NCBI RefSeq assembly: GCF_001642475.1
Contig: NW_019173948.1
Span: 248,001 to 312,000, forward strand
Source: Fonsecaea monophora
Lineage: Eukaryota > Ascomycota > Eurotiomycetes > Chaetothyriales > Herpotrichiellaceae
DNA length: 64,000 nucleotides
Direction of reading: 5' to 3'
This document shows, in pieces, positions 10,783 through 21,336 of this stretch. The number at the start of each line of letters is the position of its first letter. Position 1 is the stretch's first letter. The translations under genes were made by a program, and so were the position numbers. The notes beneath the pieces are model-generated. The model was not told the DNA's origin. It saw only the letters and a list, made by a program, of their open reading frames with translations, and made no database searches.

Positions 10783-13700
10783 TTAAAACCTCTTGTTTGT
10801 AGAAGCCGGCATCATCATTCCGTCATCTGAGTCGTCATCGCCGTCGTGGTCGTCATCGTGAGTTGCATTCTGCCAATGCTCAAGCGCCGGGCCGCTGGCG
10901 ATTTGTGTAGGCCGACCATGTTTGGTGATTGTGTCCGCGGTGCGCATGAACTCAGGAAGTGGCTCTTTACCGAGGGCCGAAATATCTCTGGGTGCTTCCG
11001 TATATGTTGGACCCAGGAAGCCTTCTCCTGGCGGGGAAGAGGCACCCGAGATTATTCCAATGCTCGGATTCGACATGCTTTGCGAGACACTGCTTGCACC
11101 GTAGCCATCTAGAGACGAGGCAATGGTGCTTGCCGACGGTCCTCCTTGAATAGCGTTTGACCCTAGGAAGAAGGGCGGTGCTTCACCCGAGACCTGTGTA
11201 CGCTGTCTCTCGAGGAAGGCAATGTCGTCCGGGGAAGGAGGACATTCATCGGTCACGACGTTTTGCGGTTTTGAACCAGCCTCTGTGGCCGCTTGAACTT
11301 GATGCTGGACTTCCTGTAGATGACGCCGCTGATTGACTTCTTGAGCTTGTTCAAAGGCCTCTTGGCTTGATGTCGGTGCTCGAAATGATGCCCTATAGTC
11401 ACTCTGGGTCACGATATGTGGCGTTGGCGGAGAACCGTTCTGCTCAGCGGTTAGAGCGGCGTCACGAAGAAGATCAGGTGGTTCAATAGCACCTGCAGCC
11501 AAAGCAGTGCTCACAGCAACGCTGGGTTCGGCGCGTGCATCACCTTCGGAAGACTTTCGGCTCGACGATGGAGACCGCTCGTCTCGCGGAGACCGTCTTT
11601 CTCGACTCCCAATGCGTGCCAAGGTCTTTGTAGTCCCTTCCCAAAGCCCATCGACTCTGGCTCTAAAGCCTCTGTCGAGGGAGACAGGTCGTTCGTCACG
11701 CGCTAAGCCTGAAGACGGCAAGGGCAATCGCTGCAGTTGCGAGGCCCTAATTGTCTTGACAGAATCGGCCGTGGAGAGGGTTGACGTTGCTCTGTCAGGC
11801 GCAGGAGGTCGTCCTTCACGTATGGCCATGGGAGTACAAGCCGACGACGCAGCCTTTTGGGCGGAAAACGACTCACTGAAATAGTGTTCTTGTCCGGCCG
11901 AGTCTGGACTGGCAGTCTGGCTTTGTGCCAGCGGATGCTCGGTGGCGTCTCTCGAAGTTTTCAAAGCCGTCAGAAGTTCGTCGCCGCGCAGACTAGATCG
12001 ACGCGTATCACGTATCTTGTCTCGCTCAGTCTTCCCAACAGTGCTTGTACTGGACCCTGCTGGCGAGGCAATGGAGTCGCTCGAGTGGCTAGCCGTTGTG
12101 GCTGTACTAGGAGCACGCTTCCGCGTATTGCTCCTTCCAAGCAAATTGCCTGCGATTCGTCCAGCTGTGCTGAGTGCACGCTCAATGATGTTCCTCCTGA
12201 CGACTGCGTGCGACATTTCCCTCTCGTCCACATCTAAGATTTTCTTCTTGCTGTCTTTCTCCAAGTCAGGATCATTGATCCATTGTGACGGATCTTGCAA
12301 GCCCTCGACAACCCACTCATGCTGCTTGGCTTGTTCGATTGTCATTCTCTTCGCGGGATCCTTGATTAGGAGTTGACGAATGAGGTCGCGCACCGCGTCT
12401 GGAACCACCTCGAATTTGAGTTCATAGTCGAGTCTCTTGTTACTATTGATGGAATTTGGCACCTCGGAGGTTGGCTTGTCTTGAGTTGTGTCGACCGGCA
12501 CAAGTCGAGTCCTTGGGAGAAAAACCTCGGTCCGGCATACTGCTTCGTGAAGTCCCATGGTTTCAGTTGCGTAGAACGGCAACCGGGCGTATACCATACA
12601 ATAGAGTGTGATCCCCAATGCCCAAAGGTCTAGTGCGCCAGTGATCTTTGGGCCATCCTTTTCTTCAAACATGGCTGGATCTTCATAGCAGAGTTCAGGG
12701 GCCCAGAAAGCAGGCGTCCCAACGGATCTTGCTAGTTCTTTCTCGTCGTCTAACGCAGAAACATCATTCTCGGTCAGCTTGTAGTCAGGATCCTCAGGAT
12801 CCTTGGGATGTCCGAGGTACGACACGCCAAAATCAGATATCTTGACAGTACCGTTGCTTGCGACCAGGAGATTCGCTGGCTTGATATCACGATGGATGAT
12901 ACCAATGAAGTGCAGAAACTGAAGACCGGAGAGCGTATCCCGAAAGGTCCGGCGGGCTTCCTCCAGCGTCAGAGCTGGAACATAGGCATGCTCGTCGTCG
13001 GTCTCGTCGAAGTTCCATTCGGACGACATGTGAGAGAGCGCGCCAACGCTAGCAGCGATGCTGAAGCTCCGACCACGGTAAGCATCTGGGGCATAAGCGC
13101 CATACATGCTGCCCGCCAGAGCTCCTTCCGCATACTCATCATGAGAACTAGTTCTGCTGGGATTGCTGGACTCGTAGAAGTGGCGGGAGGCAGAACGAGA
13201 GGCCTCGGATAGCTCCTCGTCCTCTTCAAAATCCTCGCCTCCGTGCTCGAGGCTCCAATTCGGGGTGGGGTTAGTGTTTAAGGCGCGGGCTTTGTCTTGC
13301 ATCTCATGGCGTCTTTTAGCTTGACTGACACTGAAAAGGTCTCTTTCAGTAGGTTCAAGTGAAAGCTCAATCCCAGCCCTTTCTTGCTCGAATCTAGTAT
13401 TGTTTACTGCCAGGACCTCGCGGACTCCTGGCTTCCTCCACTTGATTTCGCCCTTTTCGACATACTCGAGAATGAGGTAGACCTTGTTCTTGTTGGGGTC
13501 GTCGATGACTTCGAGGAGACTGACGACGTTTGGGTGCCTGGCCTTTTTGAGGATGGCCACCTCGCGCTTTGTTCGATCTTCTGGAGTTCCTAAGCGACCA
13601 AGCCGCCGCTTGCCAGAGTATCTTGGGACGATCTTGACCGCTACGATGGTGCCCCTCTCGACGTCTCTGCCGAGTTTGACTTTACCATGTTCACCACGTC

Positions 13701-14595
13701 CGATTTCCTCGATGATCTCGTAGTTGTTGACGAATTTATTACCGGAGAAGTGATCATGGTCGATCTCGACGGTGTGGGTTTCTTTTGGAGGTTGAAGATG
13801 GTGTGGTTGACGTTCAGCGTCGCTGAGAGACGAAGCCGACGGAATTCGGTCGCCCGAATGCAGCAGACCTGGACTCGACATCGGAGTATTGTCTGCAGTC
13901 ATTGCGGCTTGCACGCTAGGCGAGTTACGTTCACGACCTTGCCTAGTCCACGTGGACATTTCGTTGTAAAGAAGATTTTGGGCCGGATGCGAGCTTCTCG
14001 TGCGGAGAGGCCGCGTGGGTCGTGGGGCATGGAACTGAGCTTGTAGTGCTTCAAATGACTGGATAGGATAGGTTGGGTGCTCGTTGTTGGATAGACGAGT
14101 TGAGTTGGCAAATGAAGTCGAGAATGATTTAGAGTGAGAAGTACGGCGGCCGCGAATTTGTCCGTGGGAGGACTTAGTCGACAGGGCGCGGTTTATAAGT
14201 GAAGCTGCCGAACCAGGCGACCGGTCAACGTCGCGCTCGGCGAGAGCCTTCAACGAGTTTGAAGAATTCTGGGTCGACGACGGAAGGGATTGCTGGGACT
14301 TGAGCGGGGCAAACCCAGGCGACGCTGCGATCCCATACTTTGAATTCCAGTTCAACTCGTGAAGCTCATCCTCATCCACTGGATCGGGGGGGTGTTGAGC
14401 AGAAAGAGCGGTAGGAGTATTTCGTTGAGTGTCAGACTCTGTGCCGCCGAGATTTTGATATACGTCTCCCGACAGGACGTCGTTGAAGCCGGTCCCACGG
14501 TCCTCTTCAATGTCCCTGATGTGTCCGCCAGTGTTTACAGTGTGAGAGGCTCGTTGCAGATCAGGAGCCCATTTTATACCGACGTTGTCTGGCAT
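10783..14595 (-). CDS. CaMKK/Ssp1/Sak1-Elm1-type serine/threonine kinase (upstream kinase of SNF1/AMPK)
   Basis: A single long frame of 1270 residues. The kinase domain spans about 291-762: glycine loop IGRGEHGKVKLG, VAVK lysine, HRDIKPANLL near 567, ISDFGVS near 587, VGTPAFWAPE and a final HEWVV. Between the lobes lies an insert of about 150 residues starting GEIKWRKPG, which is usual in fungal CaMKK-like kinases. The 290-residue N-terminal region and the 500-residue C-terminal tail are Ser/Thr-rich and probably regulatory. The family phosphorylates the SNF1/AMPK activation loop and contributes to stress, polarity and cell-cycle control. The frame is open 27 codons further upstream but begins with TTG after a TGA, so the ATG at 14595 is chosen. 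A 12-codon upstream frame (MAVTSVCPRAGV) starts near 14738. The exact paralogue is uncertain. Confidence 0.9.
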   Translation of the reverse strand: MPDNVGIKWAPDLQRASHTVNTGGHIRDIEEDRGTGFNDVLSGDVYQNLGGTESDTQRNTPTALSAQHPPDPVDEDELHELNWNSKYGIAASPGFAPLKSQQSLPSSTQNSSNSLKALAERDVDRSPGSAASLINRALSTKSSHGQIRGRRTSHSKSFSTSFANSTRLSNNEHPTYPIQSFEALQAQFHAPRPTRPLRTRSSHPAQNLLYNEMSTWTRQGRERNSPSVQAAMTADNTPMSSPGLLHSGDRIPSASSLSDAERQPHHLQPPKETHTVEIDHDHFSGNKFVNNYEIIEEIGRGEHGKVKLGRDVERGTIVAVKIVPRYSGKRRLGRLGTPEDRTKREVAILKKARHPNVVSLLEVIDDPNKNKVYLILEYVEKGEIKWRKPGVREVLAVNNTRFEQERAGIELSLEPTERDLFSVSQAKRRHEMQDKARALNTNPTPNWSLEHGGEDFEEDEELSEASRSASRHFYESSNPSRTSSHDEYAEGALAGSMYGAYAPDAYRGRSFSIAASVGALSHMSSEWNFDETDDEHAYVPALTLEEARRTFRDTLSGLQFLHFIGIIHRDIKPANLLVASNGTVKISDFGVSYLGHPKDPEDPDYKLTENDVSALDDEKELARSVGTPAFWAPELCYEDPAMFEEKDGPKITGALDLWALGITLYCMVYARLPFYATETMGLHEAVCRTEVFLPRTRLVPVDTTQDKPTSEVPNSINSNKRLDYELKFEVVPDAVRDLIRQLLIKDPAKRMTIEQAKQHEWVVEGLQDPSQWINDPDLEKDSKKKILDVDEREMSHAVVRRNIIERALSTAGRIAGNLLGRSNTRKRAPSTATTASHSSDSIASPAGSSTSTVGKTERDKIRDTRRSSLRGDELLTALKTSRDATEHPLAQSQTASPDSAGQEHYFSESFSAQKAASSACTPMAIREGRPPAPDRATSTLSTADSVKTIRASQLQRLPLPSSGLARDERPVSLDRGFRARVDGLWEGTTKTLARIGSRERRSPRDERSPSSSRKSSEGDARAEPSVAVSTALAAGAIEPPDLLRDAALTAEQNGSPPTPHIVTQSDYRASFRAPTSSQEAFEQAQEVNQRRHLQEVQHQVQAATEAGSKPQNVVTDECPPSPDDIAFLERQRTQVSGEAPPFFLGSNAIQGGPSASTIASSLDGYGASSVSQSMSNPSIGIISGASSPPGEGFLGPTYTEAPRDISALGKEPLPEFMRTADTITKHGRPTQIASGPALEHWQNATHDDDHDGDDDSDDGMMMPASTNKRF

Positions 14596-17500
14596 TGCTC
14601 CGGGACCAAGCGTGAAAATTCTTGTCCCGTCAAGAGGGCGCTGGACATGGAGAGACCGTTCAAAGGACAGTCCCAAACTTCAGCTGTGAACGCCTCTACT
14701 CAAACACCAGCCCTGGGGCAAACACTTGTGACTGCCATCTGAACTCTTCTTGATCCCCAGAATACCAATGTCTTTCCCCCAAAGACCTGCCTATGGTGGA
14801 CAGGTTGTCTTGGGAGAAAGAAGTGTGTAGGGCCAACAGCAGCTTCTAAGTGATTCAGAGACAATGTGTGAAAAAAACACGTCAAACGGTCTTGCAGGCT
14901 CTGGATCCCGAAGGCAAGGACGATATGGCTCTTGAGCCGTGGTAGCGAGGGTCCCGAATTAGTTTTGGGGAGGGGTGCGGCCGTGGATGGGCGATGCTCT
15001 CATTATCGATGGGCCACTAATGGCTGGAGAGGGGGTAGACAGTGTTTGGCAGGCCGACAAGTTGTTGAACAGGACTCTTCAATGGCATGAAACAGTGAGT
15101 CGTGCAAGAGATCTGTGCGAGGTACAAAAGAAAGGATGTGGAAGAAAGGAAGAGAGTGGGCGTTACGAGTGGCAGTTTGATCGCCAGTCCGTCAAGTCAG
15201 TCTGTCAATCAGTCTGAGCAGTCTGTTGGATTGCGGATGGGGACAACCTGCAAGGACCAGCGGCGACGGCTAGCGAGCAGCAACAGCCCAAGGGTGCCCT
15301 CTGGTGTGCAGTGGTGTGCAGCAAAAAAGATGACGGAGGGGGTGGGCTACTTCTGGTGGGATCATCAGCGCCCAGTGCCCTTCAACTGGTGCACAGTGGA
15401 GGCGGGAAATAATGCCTAGCCGGCACCTCAGTGCCTATTCAGGGCTGGCGGCCCCAAGCCTAGTTACGTCTGGTAAGGTCTGGGCAACAACTGGCCTGGA
15501 GCTAGACTCTCTTGCCGACAGCACCACACAACACGAGGAAAACCGCCTGCGGGCCGCTCTCTGTTCACAGCTCGACAACCCTGACCATGCACCAGCGACA
15601 ACCATATGGATGGAAAGCAAGAAAAGGCACAAGATAACGACAGGGAGCAGACGCGAAAACAGAACGGAGAAGACGGGTTTGTTTGCTCGTAAGGGCATGC
15701 CTTCAGACAAGCCACCATCCCTCCGAGAACAAGCCACTACTCGACGCCTGCATCGCTACGGCCCTTGGTCCCTCTGAATCCCTGCTCCTCTCACCCACCT
15801 CGACAGGCCATCACTCGCATAATCCTAGCTAGCCCCGGTCATGTTCGCACTCAATCAGGTCTAAAGGTACTATGATCAGAGACAAGTTCAGAAAAGTGCA
15901 AAGAATGGGCTTCAGTTGTAGAGGGGAGTACGAAGAGAATCCGAGAGGCACAGGACGAGGCAATGACGCCCATGGAAAAGTAAAATAAAATACCTCTCAT
16001 CGCCGACACGTCGGGTCCTTTTTCTGCCCGTCACAGAGTTACACGTTCTCGATTCTGCAGGTCGACAAGTGAGGCAGCTGTCTCCGTTGCGAAAACACTG
16101 GCCTTGACGCACACTCACAGCTCATGCAGGCTGCAGCAAGGAATTTGCATACATTTTGCGACAGGACGAGTTGGGCTTCTTCGCCTTATCATCAGGATTC
16201 TGCTTTGGGACAGGCACAGTCGCCACAACACTTCCAGACCACGTTTGAATACGAGGTGTGAATCTATCCAGCATGAAGTCGGACTTGCTTCGACCGGGCC
16301 CAGGTACTGTGCGTCGTACGACCTTTCTAGACATAGCCATCTTGTCGACGCCGTGGTCTGAGCCAACATAAAACATGCATCAGCGGCCCCTCATGCCATA
16401 AGAAAATGATGTCGGGACAGCGCAGGATGGTTTTTGAGCGCCGCCCTTGTGCCTTGCTACTGCACTCCATGCCGGAGAGACGGGAACTGCATGAACATGG
16501 AGGAGGGTTTCTCAATATTGTTCCTTCCACAACCATCGCAATGCCGAACGCTTTGCCTCTGCATTGCGTTGGGCGCGTGCCGTTCCTGGCTGCCACACCA
16601 CCTAATGATGGCGAGCAAAAAGTGTGGAGAAGATGCAGAAAGTCATGCCAGGGCTTAAGATACCATTGCTCAAACTGGTTGGGGATCAAGGGCTGAAGAG
16701 CGAATGAAGCATCCCGCCGAGAACAAGCACAGAAACTAGGTGAAAGCCACATTGAGCCAACAAATCCTACCGCTGCTGCCCGCTCAGATTACTCGAGGCC
16801 CCCTAACAACAGACTTTAACCCTGCCGCTTCGGCAACGTCACAGCAAATCTTCAGGAATCTCATGGCGCTTTGTCTCCACCAGTATTGGTCATCTTTTTG
16901 ACGCAGAAGAGAGCAGTGTGGCAGTTGAGCCTCAGCTTGATTTGTGAACCATGGGGGAAGGAAGACCCCCTTGGGATTTGTCTCGAACCTTTCACATGCT
17001 TCAAGTTGGACCGCGCAAACCTTGAGCATGCGATCGTCGCGATCGTTTGAGATCAGCAGAGGACTACTCATGGATTAGCGCACACTGCCGGACCTAGCCC
17101 CTCTGCATGTTCGCAGCCAGCACTGACAGGGTTCCTACCAACCGCACCCACGCCCTAGTCTTAAGGCTCACCCTACTTTCGAGATCCATTTCTGACGGCG
17201 ATGACTCTCTGAAGATTGCGAGTACGCAGAGCATTGCGGAGCAAACTCGAATCCCAGGCGGTTCTAAACCTTCAACTCCAAACATGTGTCAAGTTCCGAC
17301 CGTTGCCACCATGCACTGAGGTGGAGATTTGCCTCCAGTGGTTCGTACTTTTCCTCGCTGGAAGGGCTATCCAGTGCCTCCACCGATGGCGTACTATATA
17401 TCATTTCGATCCACTCCAGGTGGACCTGCTTCGCCCCATGTGCTTCGCAGCCTGGGAAATGCCGTCCCAATCAGTGAGACTACTTCTTCCAGCAGATTGA

Positions 17501-20500
17501 TTATGCCCTCCCTAAAATAACAACCCGGTATTGGCATCTCCGGGTGTGCCTGAATACTCGGCTGCTGTCGCAAAGGGAGGCCTCTTAACCGCAAGTTATC
17601 ATTCTTCCGCATTAGGACCGAGGAGGATGACAAAGACCAAGGGACAAGGGACTTGCTCAGAGTCCACAACGCCTCTCTGCGCCTTCAACTTTACTTCGTT
17701 TGTACTCCGGGTCAGTCGTCTTTTAAACCCTCCAACTATACCAACTTTACCGATACACATCAATCTCCTAGGTGGGAGCGCCAGCAACTTGCTGGCAAAT
17801 CACTTGTATGGAAGATCCCCCGCATTTCTGGCGATCTCCCTGCCCTCTGTTTCCGCCACCACATTTTCTCTGATCCAAAGCTTGGACGGACTTTCGATTC
17901 CAGCCACTGTGAGGCACACTTCGGCACTCATGTTGGGCAAAGTTTTAACGAGTCATGCCACCTTCGAAGGCCTGACATTGACGTCTTGGGCCCAACCGGA
18001 CACGAGAACAAGAGGTGGCGAGCGAGATGAAGGATACACTCCCGTCGTTTGGTTGACCCATGATGCGGGCCGGTTGATAGGTTCGTTGTTTGCACCAAGT
18101 TTGGGCTTAAGATCTGTGGGTTGTACCAGGTCAGGTCGTGCCCTCCCTGACTTATGTCTGTACGACAAGACAAAAGCAAATAGGCACAATTCTTGTGCTC
18201 TTGATCAGCCACAAAGACCCCCTCCACAAGCGCCACTGCGGATATGACAGCCGCCTCTTATGCGGATCATTGTGCTTCCCTAGCCATCCCGAACCGCCCT
18301 CCCACTTTAAGTTTAGCGGCCTTGTGTTTTGTTTCATGTTGGAAGGGTGTGAAGGGTGTTCTCCATTTCAGGTGGTGTGCATGGCACGTGTCAGTCAGCA
18401 TTCTCTTCCCCATCACTGCGAGTCTCAAGACAATTGACGGCCGCCAACATTTCTAGGAGGTGTCCAGCCTCTGAGATTGAATTCGCCAAATAATCTCCGG
18501 TCGAAGAAGGCGAATAGTCGATCCCGGAGGATCAAATTGAAGGGTGAGCGATTTGGCCTGAACAACACAGTCCTCTATGAACACGGTCATCCTCTTCAAG
18601 GATCTGTTCGGACCGGTCTCACCAAATCAAAGCCAGTCCGAAGCCTTGGAATGTACTCACAGTCAATATGCTCTAGGTCGACGCTTTCCTGTGTAATTGC
18701 AGCATGCCGTCTATGTGTGGTGCGCAGCCCTCGATCCGATACGACTCGATCCACGGAAGGTTGTCCTTCCACCTCCCTAGTGGAGAGGGGGCGACAATAC
18801 CAGACACAGGAGGAGATGTCGACTGGCAAAAGTCCTTGTGCCTCGAGTGATGAGCGTCCTGGATTCTTACCCGCTGCGTCGCCTGAATTGCCGTTCCATG
18901 ATTTTGTGGCCAAAGCACACGACTCCTGAACTCGCACGTCGTCGTCCTCCTTCTATCTCGGGTACGTCATCTGCTTTGCCAGGGTTTGCCTGACCCGAGG
19001 ACCAAGGGGCATTTTGTTTCATCACCGCATCTATTGCGCCGTCTGCACGGCCGTGACACTACCTCTCTCGATGGGGAAATCCCTACGCAGGAATTGGTCT
19101 ACTTGACTAGTCACAGAAATGCGTTGTCTTTCAACAATCGCATACCTGGTGCTGCTCGGCGTTGTGATTAGGGAGATACTGCGTGGCGGCAAGTTTCTGC
19201 TTGCACTGCTCAGACTAGCATGCTGGTTGTTTTGAAATGAGCAAAGCGAATCCCTTGTTATGAGGCATTTCTGTGACTGGCAAGCCTCTGGGCCAAGGGA
19301 ACTGTCGATTGTGCCAGCGACATTGTGGTCTGTCCCAGTTTCCCAGCGGACCCATGGCCAGACTCAAGGCATATTCCAAAAAAGACAAAGCCCAGCAAAG
19401 ACTGCTACACCTCCATTTGCCTCGAAGTCGAACGAACCCAATGCTTCTAGAGACTACGGTGGTTTTAGCTCGGAAACCCCCCCCCCTTTCCCAAAACTAC
19501 TCAACAGACGGTTCGTCCATCCTTGAGTCGAGCTGTGGCTGTTGAGGTACAGATCCGTATTGCTCGACTCGACTGATCCTTAGGGTTTGTGATCGCAGTG
19601 CTTCTGACAAATAACACTATGTATTGACCAAGACTGGTTAAAGAGGTCGTCGTTGGCAGTTTAGAGGTATGCAACTCTTTTGATGGTGGCTTGATCTGGG
19701 TGCCGTCGTATTACAAAGACATTCTAGAGAGCATTCCCAATTCGGACACTGAGCAAGGCTATATAAGAGCCCCACTCATCTGGCCGAGATAGAAAAGAGA
19801 CATTTCTTTGTCGCCCATCCCAAAATCTCGCTCAGAAGAGAATCTCTAATCGGTGGTGATGACATCCCGCTGGCCTTGGGAAGAGTAGTCAACTGGGCCA
19901 CAAGTGCAGGCTTTGACCAGAGATGCCCTTTGCGTGGCTCTCAGTTCTGGGTCACACTCTACCCTCTCCTCCACCTCCTGCGGCTTGCAAAATCGTCAAA
20001 CCCCCAACACCCGGAGCTCGGCGTCGCTATCACCTCAACGTCTGAGGTGCCGGGATTTCGAATCAGCTCTACGAGACGTCCTACTTGCCGAGTACCAGAT
20101 AGATGCACTGTGTGCGTCGTCGGCTCAGCTGGCTGCCCAAGGTCTCCCGTCCATTGCATGGAGTGAATCCTGGCGGGCAATCCCCCATCCATCGAGAGTC
20201 TTACGAAACACCGAACCAACGATTGACCACTGCCACTAGCTGCGGAACCCTTTCAGCGCCGTCCTCCTACGAAAGAATCAGACCGAACAAGAAAACACTG
20301 GGAGGTCATCTGAGGTTCAGTCAACGCAGGATCTAGCAGTCATCCTAGCGAAGAGGAGGGACTATTCACAAAATGGCAAGCGAGAGCAAGAAATCAATCT
20401 GTCGCAATGTTGTTTCCGCGCGACTAGATGCTGGGAATAGATCACCAACCACCATTACCAACACAAGGTGCTATGACTAAACACTCATTGACGACGGTGC

Positions 20501-21336
20501 AGCTTCGGCTCGTCCTAGTGACGAGGGCCAAAATACTCGAGGATCAGGGTTAGTCACCAGGGCCCCTCTCTTCGCTTCCCACCTGGTACCACTCACTTGT
20601 GGGTGACTTGCTCATCTTCTCCAGCTTAGCTAACCATTATCGATTATTACAAGGACCAACTTGCGCTACTGGAGGCACTAAACCTGGCCAGGAAACCACA
20701 CGGCAGGCTCGATTGCAGGGAATGACGAGGGTCTGACTTAAGCAGATGCGGCACAAGACATGGCACATATCCCACTTCCCTCGTATTGGCGCTCGTGTCC
20801 GCCCGATCGCTTTGGCGCCAACACGAAGGAAAACCACCCAAAGGCTCGAGCCGAGCGTGGATTTGGCATCCCATGCTCAGTGTGATCCCGCAGGCTGTGT
20901 CTGCGCATTTTCCGAGGGCCAATGTGCTTATGTCATTGTATGGGATGTCTTCGATACAAGCCACAACCTACTGCATCAAGGAAGAGTCTCCCCTCGGCCG
21001 TCAGCTTGGTGCCTCTTCCGAGAGGCAAATGGCCGTCTATGGTCCATCGGGCTCGAGATCTCAGTCAAGCCTCTCCTGCAATCCGGAACAACTTCCAATA
21101 GAATTGCAAAGCTGCCCTGCAATAACGGGTTTAGTCCTTGACACCAACTGATCCAGAAATTATCGCCTCGTGTCTGGGCCTCGAGCGCTATGGAAGATCT
21201 GCGATAACCTTCCATCGCTCTGCAAATGCTCAGCTAAACATTTGGAAATCGGTATAGAACGACCTACCGCCTTCTCGCCCGACTTCACCATGGATTCTCT
21301 CCTTCAAAACAGCCGTGTCGACGCTTTGCCTCCAAG
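14596..21336. other. 6.7-kb stretch without a supportable gene
   Basis: I read all frames here. Open frames exist, the longest being 238 codons at 17531-18247 with a TTG first codon, but none shows a domain, signal peptide or exon chain I can defend. Base composition looks like the neighbouring genes, with no AT-rich RIP-like blocks and no transposase or reverse-transcriptase motifs. Notable items are a good TATA box at 19760, a frame at 19889-20239 that contains a plausible helical segment (RDFESALRDVLLAEYQIDAL), and a small CAGTCTG-rich repeat cluster near 15190-15225. The region must contain the promoters and leaders of the kinase on the left and the regulator-like gene on the right. A long leader or non-coding transcript is possible. 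Confidence 0.5.
19760..19767 (+). promoter_or_regulatory. TATA box (TATATAAG)
   Basis: TATATAAG is followed by a purine-rich stretch. If used, transcription would start near 19790 and produce a leader of about 1.5 kb before the ATG at 21337, or a separate RNA. A short frame MTSRWPWEE starts at 19859. Confidence 0.4.

Noticed and set aside
16327..16752. 141-codon minus-strand frame with ATG
   Set aside because: Composition looks random, with no motif, no neighbouring exon and no promoter evidence; kept only as part of the empty region.
17242..17262. tRNA B-box-like sequence (ACTCGAATCCC)
   Set aside because: No matching A box, anticodon stem or acceptor stem could be drawn around it.
17531..18247. 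238-codon plus-strand frame in the empty region
   Set aside because: Its first codon is TTG, there is no recognisable domain, and no splice sites connect it to a convincing start.
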